Part shown: in pieces, positions 48,900-59,932 of the stretch
Layout of the letters: each line of letters opens with the position of its first letter
Position numbering within the stretch: the first letter of the stretch is position 1
Assembly: GCA_950295325.1 (NCBI GenBank)
Contig: OX485803.1
Span: 52,591,554-52,655,553, forward strand
From: Polytrichum commune
Taxonomy: Eukaryota > Streptophyta > Polytrichopsida > Polytrichales > Polytrichaceae
Direction of reading: 5' to 3'
Length of the DNA stretch: 64,000 bases
The notes under the pieces: model-generated
Seen by the model: the letters and a program-made list of their open reading frames with translations, nothing else
Databases searched by the model: none
Told to the model about the DNA's origin: nothing
Position numbers and translations under genes: made by a program

Positions 48900-49950
48900 G
48901 ATGCTCAAAATGTTGAAATTTTTTATTTTGCATGGGGGGATTGACTTCTACTTTTTGGGGCAACATCTCGTTGGAATCTTGGGTATCAACTAGAGAACAA
49001 AACTATGTTTGTGCATGAATTTTGGATGTTGACCTTGATATGTTTAAAGGTTCAATCATTTCATTCCAATGGGTATCGGAATGATGAGTCACTCATATCA
49101 TGATCTTTAAGGGCTGCTCTTGCTTGAAGTTTGAGAATTAGTGAGATGTCACCATGGCCAACATTTTAAGGATAAAACCGCAATTTCGTGCCATGGGTGC
49201 AATAGCAAATAATATACAATACGGGAGGGTAGAATACTTACAACATATGCCACAGAGGGGAAGAAATGCCAATGGTTTATACTACAAACACATGTTTATC
49301 ATGTAATCATGTATCTATATGCAAGGTTGACTACATAATGCCAAACACCTTCAAAAATGCAACTGTAACTTTGAACTACAACAAGGTCATGTGCATCATA
49401 CCCGAATGATATAAGGTTGTAACTATTGTTGAGCACTAATAATTAATATTACATATTCAAGATGTGATGTTAGTACATTGTTGATATATGCATTTTATGA
49501 ACTTTCAATATATGTAGGTAATTGTAGCTATTTTCGAGTTCCATTTATCAACATTCAAGCTACAATAATATATTGAAGCTCATTTCTAGATCTACAAAAG
49601 CTAGTTGATTACATGGTGATACACCCCTTGACAAAATGTAGAGCATGAATTCCATGGTAATAGTGTTTATTTTTCAAATGTCAAATGTCCCCTTGTATTC
49701 CATTTATAACCCAAACATTTGTATTTTATGGAACATTCAAAAAATGGAAACTTATATATCATGTTAGTGCTCACTACTCACATATTACCGCTCACCACTC
49801 ACATGCTAGCTTCCCTCTCTGCGGTGGAGCCTCCGTTGTGGCAGCTACACTCCGGATCTCTTATTCTCCTCAATGGTCACATAAGGAGATTGTTGAAATG
49901 AGGTTTTGAGGATGACATATTCTCCCCACACATAAATTGATAATCTCGGG
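48900..49950. other. Intergenic, no gene recognised
   Basis: About 1 kb of AT-rich DNA with only short open frames and no repeat structure that I can define. Confidence 0.4.
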
Positions 49951-49952
49951 GC

Positions 49953-50235
49953 TTCATCAACCTAAGGTAGATGTGCCTAATTGGGTTGGTTATTTTGATT
50001 GGACACCTATATTTGGGTGGTACATATGTGGTTTCCAGCGATTGTAGCCACAAATACCAAAAAGACATGTGCCTAAAAGAGATTGGAATGCAAGCTCAAA
50101 AATATGATACTCATCTAGGCTCAACAATCTTTATGGTTGTTTGATGAGCGCAAGAATCTTCGCCTTAATAATGAATATGATACGATGTTCATGTGAACTC
50201 CGGAAATCATGAGGAAAGTGGCTACATCTTGTACT
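49953..50235 (+). repeat. Dispersed repeat family R2, copy 3
   Basis: Blocks in the same order as at 21840-22215: AACCTAAGGTAGATGTGCCT, TTGGACACCTATATTTGGGT, AAAAGAGATTGGAATGCAAG, CATCTAGGCTCAACAAT and CTTAATAATGAATATGATA. A further short match lies at about 51038-51100, right after the MITE at 50513-51016. Confidence 0.65.
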
Positions 50236-50512
50236 AAACGACGTGTTTTTCTATCCTAGGATACATTATAGTGGGCAAGTTGGAAAAAGTGACCAATTAA
50301 GACCCATCGACCTTCTAGTACGGATGTCAATCTACACAAAGGGTAGGACACTCCACATGTCTATTGTAGACCAAGTCATGGACCGGTGTTTGACATTTGT
50401 TTTGTCCATATGACCTTTAGGCTCACATGTGAAAAGCATGTTGAATCTAATGACTACAATATAAAGTGGGAAGAGCTTAACGATCTGGTGAGCTTTTAGT
50501 GCACACAACTTA

Positions 50513-51016
50513 TGCCCCCTCCCCACCTGACTTTACCAAATAACCAAAGTCTTTCCTAAAAATTGGGTACAACTCCTTTGGCTATCCCAATGCACCTATA
50601 AGAACTTGCTCCGGAGATTGTCAAGTGGGTTTTTGTTCAGTAGTTTTCACACATGTTTGTTGTTTTATTTGTCATGCAAAGAATGTTGGATAGTTTTTGT
50701 CCCATCCCCAAACACCTTACTACTCATCTATCTTACCATCGGTTTTTGTTAATGGAGCTCCTCCTCGTGCCCTCATAGCTAAGACTAAAAGCAACCAATC
50801 ACAAGGGCAGGAGGCGACACTTTTAAAGGTCCTACATTCTTGCCTCATGTCTAGGTACCGATGGAAGGATCGGTGCTTGAGGCTTAAAACCTCCACTTTT
50901 AAACCATGCCACATCATCTGCCAACTAGGCTCAACACTAGATAATGTCGATGGTGTGAAGGCCGTGTTTTTAGAACCAACTTTTAGGCTTAGCTAAAGTC
51001 AGGTGGGGAGGGGGCA
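50513..51016. mobile_element. PIF/Harbinger-like MITE with TTA duplication
   Basis: 504 bp. It begins TGCCCCCTCCCCACCTGAC and ends GTCAGGTGGGGAGGGGGCA, part of a perfect 23-bp terminal inverted repeat. TTA flanks both ends (50510-50512 and 51017-51019). No convincing coding sequence; the 99-codon frame inside has no domain. Confidence 0.88.
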
Positions 51017-51099
51017 TTATGGACATTAGATTGCAACCTAAGGTAGACGTGCCTACTTCCAACACAACCATAACATGGACACCTATATTTGAGTAGTAA

Positions 51100-52180
51100 G
51101 GTATGCTACCCTATTATAAAGGACTACATCTTGAGCATATTTTCCTATTCATGTTCCTATTCCTATTTCTATTCCTATTCTAATAAGAGCTCGTTAGTAC
51201 GTTGTGTATTGGAGCATGTTTTGAGACCTCCTCTTTCCACCTCTCAAACTTGCAGAGAATATTAGGATCTAAAATAGGGTATGCGCATGGGACCCATTGT
51301 CTCAAATTCGGGTTTGGCATATGAAAGGCTAGCTTGGCCCGCCCATCCTAGTAGGACAAGCTAGTTTTTTAAAACATGTCGCCATTGTTTGTGTATGGTT
51401 ATCTAAGCACTAAGAAAATTTGGGTGACTTGGTGTTAATTCTCATAAAATCAAGCTTTGGGACTAAAACCATGTTGTCATGTGCTTAAATTTACATTACC
51501 TCTCAATTTATATTTACACACTCATCACGTGTCTTGGAGCCGACACCTAATGAGCTAATTACACACTAACTTGGCTTAAGATACCCTCACCATGTGTCTT
51601 TAAACCGACACCCTAGCCAAGCAGTCATGGCAAAGGGATAAGAAGGAATTTTCTTGTCCTTGAACCCATGCTTACCTTGTTGTCACTCAGATTAAAGTAG
51701 TTGTGTTCTTTGTTTTTGGTACTTGCCTTGGGGAACAAGCACCCTCAAGTAATGGAAAAAGTGCTCCGGTATACTAAAAACCAATTTTTTTTTGGACAAG
51801 CGCTTAAAAGTAGTAACAAATATTGGAACTCTTTTCATGGTACCCTCTACTGTTGTGTTAAGTACTCAAATATTGAATATCAAGATGAGATCTCCGTAAC
51901 ATTATTCAGATCCATAACAATGTTTTATGGGATTGACAATATTCCACAAAATATTCCCCACATTCAGTTTGACTGTGGATAATATTCGGGAATAGTCAGT
52001 GGAATATTATTAGTCCCACATATCTTTGTAATTGCAAAAACTTGTCATAAAAAGTAATGCTCAAAAGGTAATGGATAATTATGGTTTTGGACGTAGATTT
52101 CATGACCTTTAATATTTTATAGTTGGAGTTTTTTTCCTTCACATTCCTTTGATTCATTATAAACTTGAGGGCACCATTAC
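51100..52180. other. Intergenic, no gene recognised
   Basis: Contains a short (CTATTC)n-like run near 51145-51180. The 93-codon open frame at 51701-51982 lacks any recognisable domain. Confidence 0.4.
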
Positions 52181-52345
52181 ACAACATTATTAAGCAATGT
52201 GCGTTTGTTGATGTGTGTCCTGAGAATATAATCATGGGATGTCCCAACCTAATGCAAAGAGACTCATATTTGCACTAGGTTGGGGCATCCTATGGTTATA
52301 TTCTTAAGGCCCACATGAACGGACACACATTGCTTAATAATGTTA
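52181..52345. mobile_element. Foldback element, about 165 bp
   Basis: Left arm ACAACATTATTAAGCAATGT pairs with right arm ACATTGCTTAATAATGTT; GGATGTCCCAACCTAATGCA pairs with TGCACTAGGTTGGGGCATCC. The loop is about 10 bases (AAGAGACTCATA region). Transcribed, it would form a long hairpin. Confidence 0.75.
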
Positions 52346-53086
52346 TGTACAAAAATTTATAAAACAAAATCAACTTAATGTAATTTTGTCATGTTTTAAA
52401 CAAATTTTAAGACAATTATGTGTTCAATGTATCTACTTGCACACTACTTGCAGTGTCTTCTAAAACATATAGATTTTTCTTGAATTTTTTTTTGGCAACA
52501 TAAATTGCTTGGCTTTGTAGATCAATGTGTTTTTCCCTCGGGGGGTGCACTGTACTAAACATGTATGAGTATACGTGAGTGCACAGGAGGGGTATTGATT
52601 TGGACCTTGCCGTATTACGTATACATATGGTATACATGTTATAATTTATAGTTACGTACATATATGGAAGGTCTTTAAAAAGTATACAATAATTGTACTT
52701 GTATGGTACTGTTACTATACTACACATCATAAGTTTTCATATTGGATGAAATTAGGATTAACTAGGATTAACGATTTTTGTTAGCAACCTTATAGGGTAG
52801 TATGAATCATGTACAAGGTATCAAGGTAATATCGGGGAAAGAGGCAGTATTAGGGTTCTGAAATGATTCGTTTAGCTCAAAGTAACAAGGACCCTTTTCC
52901 CCTCCCATCCCTAGGTTTTTGTTTTCTCTTTTTGTCGGGCGCTGAAGGTTTTTGTTTTCTCTTCTCGCATAGCTTGCTTCTTTTGCTGACAACTGCTTTA
53001 CTTTTTCTTCTTTCACATGTTGCTTCCAGTGCTTCTCAGCGTCCCTGCGGTTACTGCTGTCGTGGGAATCACCGAAAGTCCTGACA
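52346..53086. other. Spacer upstream of the orphan reading frame
   Basis: No gene assigned. An open frame at 52863-53084 encodes a hydrophobic run (LLLLLTTALLFLLS) but is in a different frame from the next one and has no support beyond being open. Confidence 0.4.
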
Positions 53087-53689
53087 TTGTCATGGCCTCG
53101 TTCTGAAATTCCCTCTCTATCAAAAGCAAAGTCAGTTGTGGCTTATGTAATGGTAGGGGAGTCTAGAATTTTTAAAAGTACACTTGTTAGTCAATTGAAT
53201 GGCAATCCTTCTTTGTGTAAAGATCGGTTGACTCGAATTAGAGTTGGCATATTATATATGAAGCCTAAACTCCTGAGTGCTGGAAACCATGACACTTTGT
53301 TAAGGCTTGGTTGTGACTGTGTTATGTGTTTTTTGAACACACCTGAAGCTAAAACTGTGAAAAAATGAGGTAGGCCAAAAAAATCTACTCGAGTTAAGGT
53401 TTGGTTTGTTGAGAGAGTTTATAGGATGCAGAGGAAGTTTGGTAATCGTGGGGTGGAGTATAGGGATCCAATTGACTTGATGGACCATCCATCAAACGTG
53501 GAGATTGGTTTATGTTGGTATCAAAAAGGGGCTAACAACAAGTGGACATATGATCTTACTGATCATTTGATGGTAGACTTAGAGACAATAATTGCATTGG
53601 CTATAATGACATATATTGGTGAATCAAATGTTTATGAGTTACATCCAGGAGATGAAAATGTTTTCAACGACTTTGCTGATGAAAGCTAG
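53087..53689 (+). pseudogene. Orphan reading frame with AT-hook-like motif and one in-frame stop
   Basis: A single frame of about 200 codons broken only by TGA at 53366-53368; the first ATG is at 53150. Before the stop: VVAYVMVGESRIFKSTLVSQ, KDRLTRIRVGILYMKPK and LGCDCVMCFL. After it: GRPKKSTRVKVWFVERVYRM, EYRDPIDLMDHP and LMVDLETIIALA. KK-stop-GRPKK would be an AT-hook-like KKRGRPKK if the stop were CGA. No introns are visible, so it could be a retrocopy or an element protein. I do not recognise the family. Confidence 0.5.
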
Positions 53690-54932
53690 GATATTTTGTT
53701 ATACATATTATAGGGGTTGATTATTGTTCCAAAATATATTTGTATACTTATGTTAATGACTATATATGAATGGATGTTTTTTTGTGTATACATATTGTTA
53801 CTTGTATATTTATTGTTGCAATTATATGTGTATTACTTCATTTCACAAAAAATAACTTGTATATAGGGGGTTTTTAGAGTATGCAGTGAACGCACGTGAT
53901 TCTAGGTTTTAATGAAAGGTGCACCCCCCGAGGTTTTTCCAAATGTTTATGATTTTTTTCCTCACACAATTCAAAGTTAGTATACAATTTTGAATTACTT
54001 CACTTATACCTATGCATGGTAATGGGAGTTGTGTACTTGACCATGCTTGCGCCCCTCTCCCATCACTAAGTGCTTCTATATTTCCACCATGGTGATGGGC
54101 TTCACTTAACTATGACACCTCCCTCATTAGTTCATCAAATTAGGAACTTTGGAAACCCTAATACCCTATTTTTTGAGTTTGTTCCCAAGAACTCGATGAA
54201 AGGGCACCCCCTCGTTCATAGGAAAACAACCCTTATTGAGTGTCATGGCCCATAATAATCAAGTATTGTAAATTAGAATAACAAAATAATGTATCAAAAA
54301 TACAATGTGTCAATATGGTGTAAATTTATTCTCAATATAAAAATGTCTATCATAAGAATGGACATACTTCACATTAATGAGCTCAAAATTAGTAGCTTAG
54401 CATACTCAACTTGATAAGCAAATTATGTATACCCATTATGTGTTATTTGTACTCACTTGTGTACCTCACTCACTCATTCATATTAAGAGCTTGATTCATA
54501 ATCAATATGTGCAATGTGAGGGTGGGTCTACACTAATGTTCGTCTAGTATGTCCTTTGAAAGACACCGGTAGGTTAATGGTATGAATCCTTAGAATTTCT
54601 TCCATAAGCCATGGTCTAGTAAAAAATTAACATTTAAAATGCCACGAGGTTATGAGCATCAATTATTGAACTTTTCCAATTTTCTAAGCGTATATATTGC
54701 ACAATATGGAAAGTCCACATATTATACCAATACCAATATTGGTATGAAATATCTTCTACTTCGCAATTCTCATACAAATTAGATAAAATAAAAGAATTGT
54801 TTTGGGATTGAAATGCCAACAAGACAACATTCATATTGAGAAAAGGTGTGACAATAAGATGTGGGCTTCATATTAATATCAAATGGTAATACGATTGGAA
54901 AATCCCACGGCCATGTCCTACATTACAATACT
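53690..54932. other. AT-rich intergenic, no gene recognised
   Basis: 1.2 kb. The tail of the orphan frame is followed by very AT-rich DNA with no domain, array or inverted repeat that I can define. Confidence 0.45.
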
Positions 54933-55870
54933 CTACTCTACATCGTCTTCAAAACAACCCGCCTCCTCTAGTTCCGTTTCATGTGCATCCAAGAGCTCAA
55001 CCTCATCATCAAAATATTCTTCCACGGTGTCCCCTTGATTGTGCAACCATCACGTGCGTAACATGGTCAATTCTTTTGTATCATGACTAGTGCATTTTAT
55101 TTCTCTAAGCCAAGCCTACATTGCTGTAAATTGCAAAGGAATCCAATGATGGAAAAAATACAGTTTGTTTCTATTTGGGAGCTTGGAATTGCAAGAACCA
55201 GCCTAGCTAGGAAACCCACATTTGGGAACCTATGTGCATTTTCTTTCCACCATTCTAAAGGTGCTACCTCCGGCTTCGCGAAAATTGCCAACCTCTAGAA
55301 CAATGACAACTCTAACATTAACTCCATATCACCTCTTTGGTCATGGTGGGAGAATGAAGCAAAGAGTCCGACTACTTCATTGATCTATGTTTCTGCATCA
55401 TCGGGAATTTCCATGATTGCAGTATCAAATCTTCACCAAGAAAGGCAAAATGACACAATTATCATATGCTTCCACAAGTTCATGTGCCATCACCACACCT
55501 ACAAGCTCAATTGCATATTTAAGTCTTTTGAATCAAAGGTCCAACATAAGGGCAAGCATGTTGTGGGTTTTCTCTACCTTGAAGGCACAAACAAATGATA
55601 TGAAAGGACAAAGTACACACATGACCTCACCTACCATGCGACCATAAAGAACCTCTAGCTCTACCTCAAAATTGTTGGCCTCCACCCATGTACCTTGCCT
55701 ATGATTGAGTTCTAAGCAACACCTCATGTAAATTGTAAGTGCATCAAAGAGTGCATCGCTAAGCAACCAATACCCCCTAGTTTGGTTGAGGACGCATTAC
55801 TTAACAACATGCTTCAATATCTTTGTCACATCACACACCACCGCCCATGTGACTCCGGAGGGCACCTGAG
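54933..55870 (-). pseudogene. hAT-type transposase, C-terminal half, degraded
   Basis: The minus-strand translation contains THNMLALMLDL-stop-FKRLKYA, then KPEVAPLEWWKENAHRFPNV, GFLARLVLAIPSSQIETNCI, FSIIGFLCNLQQCRLGLEK, and after a frameshift DTVEEYFDDEVELLDAHETE, ending at the stop 54935-54933. LDxRFK, PLxWWxxxxxRFPxVxxLAR, IP(S/G)SQIETxxxFS and LxxxRLG are the hAT dimerisation-region hallmarks. At least four in-frame stops and one frameshift. It is a different subfamily from the 35-37 kb copy. Confidence 0.8.
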
Positions 55871-56006
55871 CTTGCAAAGCAACATACTATCTTTGACAAC
55901 ATAGATTGATTGTTGCCATGTACTCCAAAGTTTCCTATACATGCACTCAACTACATGAAGTTCAACCCAAATAAGAAAAACACCACTGCTCACAACATTG
56001 AGTAAA

Positions 56007-56786
56007 GTTCATGGGATTATGGGCTTGAGAATTGGGAGAAGGATTTCCACATATATGCAGATGCTTCCAATGTGGCGATAGGATCAGTCCTTAGTAAAGA
56101 AGATGACAAAGGCCATGATCATCCAATATATTTTGCCAGTCGTCAACTAGTTCAAGCCGAAAAGAATTATTCTGTGACGGAAAGAGAGGGATTAGGCATG
56201 ATATTTTTTGTCCAAAAATCCAGGCATTATTTATTGGGAAATAAAGTGGTTTTCCATGTCGATCATGATGCATTAAAATACATGGTTAATAAACCTCAAT
56301 TGAGTGGACGTATGGCCCGTTGGGTATTACTCTTACAAGAGTTTGACTTCTCCGTTGAAGTTCGACCTGGTAAGAGACATACCAACGCGGACCGTTTATC
56401 TCGTCTAAATGAGAAGTTAGGTGATGAACCTATTGATGATTATTTTCCTGATGCACAATTGTTTTTCATTGATGTTATACCTCCGGAATATGCTGAGATA
56501 ATTAATTATTTGCAAAGTAACACATTTCCAGAGGACTATAATGACAAGCAAAAACAACGTTTGGCATACAAGGCAGAACCTTATACTATCATAGCCAATA
56601 CCTTATATAAACAAGGAAAAGATGGTGTCCTTAGAAGATGTGTGACAAGTTCTTAAATTTCCATAAATTTTAAGGGAATGTCATGATAATCCTGCCGGTG
56701 GTCATTTCGTTGGTGATGTCACTGCACGCAAAATATTGCAATCTGGTTGTTGGTTTCCTACATTATTTGCGGATTGTACTACTTAC
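56007..56786 (+). pseudogene. Ty3/gypsy pol remnant: RNase H and integrase zinc domain
   Basis: The first frame (to the TAA at 56654) carries DFHIYADASNVAIGSVLSKE, PIYFASRQLVQAEKNYSVTE and VDHDALKYMVNKPQLSGRMA, then FDFSVEVRPGKRHTNADRLS: the LTR-retrotransposon RNase H with its usual YADAS start and (H)xNADxLSR end. After a one-base shift at about 56670, HDNPAGGHFVGDVTARKILQ followed by SGCWFPTLFADC matches the integrase HHCC zinc domain. The reverse transcriptase is missing upstream and the integrase core downstream. It stops where a new LTR-like sequence begins. Confidence 0.85.
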
Positions 56787-57540
56787 ACTATGTCACGTGA
56801 GTTGACATCGGGGGTTAAGTCACGTCAAATTAGGAGTAAATGGACTCCATTAGGAGTCCATGTGTGTTTGGATGAGTAATGGACTCCATTGGGGGTCCTA
56901 GTTAGTTGTTCATCCACTCCATGGATGAAATCCACATAGGCGGGAGGTTATGTGGAGAGGAAGGCATCTTGACTTGCCATTGTTGTCAAGTCAAGTCTTG
57001 TGAGTGTGTTTTGAGAGAGAGAGAGAGCTTGTTGTTGCTATCTTATGGCTATGGTGTAGTAGATCATGAATAAAGCCTTTGCATTCTTTTTCCATCACTT
57101 GCACTCTTGGATTCTCCCTTCGTGGAGTGAGAGATAGCTTGACTATTGTGTGTGAATTTCAGAGTTTCTTAAGCTTTGTAAGGAGACTTCTTAGTTTCTG
57201 GAGCTTGGAGAGAGAAACCCTCATACTTGACAACAATGGGCTTATTTTTCATTTTTGGTTGTATTTCTGAGCTAGAATGGGAGCAAATGAGTGATACAAG
57301 TGTATGAAAGCTTAGTTTGCAATTCCTTGCAACCCTCAAGAAGATTTTGAGAAAAATCTCCACATTTCTCTTTTGGTGTCTCTTTGTGTTTTCTTGAATT
57401 GTTGATAGTTGAATCTTGAGACCAAATGGAATCTCAAGTCACATCTTTCTTGCTTGCAAATTGTGGAAGCAAAGTTTAATTTTTTTTTAAAAACAAACAC
57501 AACAAAAACAATCCGATTTGTTTTTAATTTTTTTTGTTGA

Positions 57541-57664
57541 GCTCCGGACGGATCCGGAGCTCACCGGACCCTCCTGGAGCTCCTGCTCTGCAGGCCAGGC
57601 CGGGGGCGGGCGGGCGTCAGCCGGGCCCCACGGGCGGGCGGCGCCAGCCAGGCCCTCCCAGCAG
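57541..57664 (+). other. GC-rich block in an AT-rich leader
   Basis: About 124 bp of very GC-rich sequence (GGACGGATCCGGAGCTCACC ... GGGGGCGGGCGGGCGTCAGC ... GGCGGCGCCAGCCAGGCCC) between T/A-rich stretches. It ends CAGCAG followed by GTAAGC, a good 5' splice-site match at 57665, so it may be the end of a leader exon or an LTR-leader junction. Confidence 0.6.
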
Positions 57665-57835
57665 GTAAGCCTGCTTCCCTTGTTCCTTTTATTTATTTAA
57701 TTTAATTTTGTTTTGTTTTTGGTTTTTGGTTTTTGGTTTTTTTTTCTAAAATAAAAACAATTATTTTTATTTATTTTTCACATTTTTACTTTCACCTTTC
57801 AAACTTGGCATTCAATTCTCACAAACTTTGAGGTT

Positions 57836-58268
57836 CAAATTTGGGGGCATACTAGCTCCGATTGGAGTGAAATTTGAGCCTATCTTGGGTGAAAATTGCC
57901 AAGGAATCCAATGGTGTAATTGGATTGTTGATTGGAATTCAAAATCATTGCTGAAATTATTAATTTCAACGCTGATTTTTGTTTTTGGGAGCAAATTAAC
58001 TCCGAACGGAGTGAAATTTGAGCCTAATTTGTGTGAAATCTTCCTAGGAGTTCATTGGTGCAATTAGTTTGTTGATTGGAGTCCATAATCACCTTGGAAA
58101 TTAGCATTTTCAACGCTGATTTTTTGTTTTTGGGAGCAAATTAACTCCGAACGGAGTGAAATTTGAGCCTAATTTGTGTGAAATCTTCCTAGGAGTTCAT
58201 TGGTGCAATTAGTTTGTTGATTGGAGTCCATAATCACCTTGGAAATTAGCATTTTCAACGCTGATTTT
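57836..58268 (+). repeat. Tandem array in the retroelement leader, three units of about 145 bp
   Basis: CTCCGA(T/A)(T/C)GGAGTGAAATTTG recurs at 57856, 58000 and 58145. Units 2 and 3 are virtually identical; unit 1 is clearly diverged. Each unit ends ATTTCAACGCTGATTTTT or ATTTTCAACGCTGATTTTTT. Confidence 0.9.
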
Positions 58269-58429
58269 TTAATTTTAATTACCAATCTCAAACCTTTGCA
58301 CAATTTTGGAATTCTGGGGGCATAAATAAACACTTGGCATTTGGCAAGGGATTGCCATTTAGATAGCCCGCAACAGGTGCAGGTTGCCATTACCTTGTAG
58401 ATAGTTGCAGGTACTCAAGTGATTATTTT

Positions 58430-59932
58430 ATGGTGCAAACTAGGAGCCGATATTATCGATCTCCATCACCAGATTATTTGGAGGACGTGCATACCACAAA
58501 TCTTGAGCCAGAGGTAGATACCAACGAGGCTTTTGAGCCTATTTCGGCGTTGGACACTACTAGTAGGCTTCGGATTTGGAGTGTCGGCACGTTCGACGAA
58601 ATGGAGGACGATCACCACGGTTCAGTGCGTGATCGGTTCTCAGGTCGAGCTGGGGGCATTTCCTTGCCCGATTGGAAACTCCGGTTTCGTACCTGGATTA
58701 AGGAGAAACGTCAAAGGTTTTCCAATTTCAATGATTGGTATGCCTTTGAACTTCTGCCTCAACATTTGGAATATGAGGCACTCCAAACTTACGAACGCTG
58801 GACAGAGGGTCATCAGTGACAACTTCAGGAGGTGGAGCAGTATTGGGAGGCTCAGGTTGAGCTTATTTCAGCCCTTAAAGATGGGGCGGTTGCTGCCTTA
58901 GCTCCACCCACCTTAAAGGAGGAGGAATCGCCGGAGGAGTCTAAGGACAAAGAACTGGCACTTGGGCCAATAGTGGCTGGCAGTAGCACAGCTACCCTTT
59001 CACGGATGGCACGTGCTGCACAGGCAGCATTGACGGCTGTTGGTCCACCACCTCCATTTAATCCCCTTGCTGAATTTGTCGCACATTTGGAGGTGGAGTA
59101 TGGTGGATTTCAACGAGACCAGATGCAGCGCATTCAGGATTTCCGCCGAGAAAAGGATGACACTCCACGGACCATGTATACGCGACTCGCACGATTTGCT
59201 GTTGAGTCGGGAGGTGTTTTTGCTGAGAGTCAGCTTGTCAAAATCTTTTTGTCTAAGATTGACAAGCGGTTATTTGAGTTGGCATCACCTTGGATTATCC
59301 TCGACTACGAAGGCAGAGCTACGCTTGCACAAGCGTTTGCCGTGGTTGAGAGATGTGATCGGGCTCTCTGTCAACACGATGCCACAGACATGGTATCTTG
59401 GATGACAGAGAGTACGAAATCAAGAAGAATTGTCACAGCTACTAGTAGTTTAGTTGAGACTCAACCCGTTAAGGAGCAAAAGATTTTGCATTGTTGGGGT
59501 TGTGGAGAAGCTGGTCATTCGAAGAATGATCCCAATTGTCCTAAGAAGAAGAAAACCCAGCCTTTGGGAAAATTAAAACAAAAGATAAAACCGGTAAAGG
59601 CAGGGGACAATTCTAAGAAGAGACAATTGAAATGTAACCATTGTGGTGGCACTAATCACAATGTGGATCATTGTTTCCAACTTCATCTTGAGATGCGGCC
59701 TGCCAGTTATGTCACTGGCAAATCTCCAAGGGAGCAGAGTCTTGAGGCTAAGGTGGCAGAGCTTGAGCAAAAGCTCAAATCTTTTGCATCTTTTGCTCAA
59801 ATTCTGAGCCGCATGCTGCCACATAAACCATGTCCACATAAAGTTAAAATCATTTATGAAAATGGTTCTTTTGACTTGGAAGATTTTGAGGGCAATGTTC
59901 TTCCTACTCGCCTTAAGGTGTATCGTAGGTAA
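58430..59932 (+). pseudogene. Retrotransposon Gag with two zinc knuckles, one in-frame stop
   Basis: Gag forms the particle that packages element RNA. One frame of 500 codons starts MVQTRSRYYRSPSPDYLEDV and is broken only by TGA at 58817-58819 (residue 130). The capsid-like region (about 190-330) includes QRIQDFRREKDDTPRTMYTR, LVKIFLSKIDKRLFELA and GRATLAQAFAVVERCDRA, typical of plant Ty3-group Gag. Zinc knuckles follow: CWGCGEAGHSKNDPNC (last spacing wider than usual) and CNHCGGTNHNVDHC (canonical CX2CX4HX4C). A short coiled coil (SLEAKVAELEQKLKSFASF) lies near the C-terminus. A lone stop with no frameshift suggests recent inactivation or an error. No protease follows. Confidence 0.85.

Noticed and set aside
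52863-53084. Hydrophobic 73-codon frame as a signal peptide for the orphan frame
   Set aside because: It is in a different frame, ends before the next frame, and shows no splice site that would join them.
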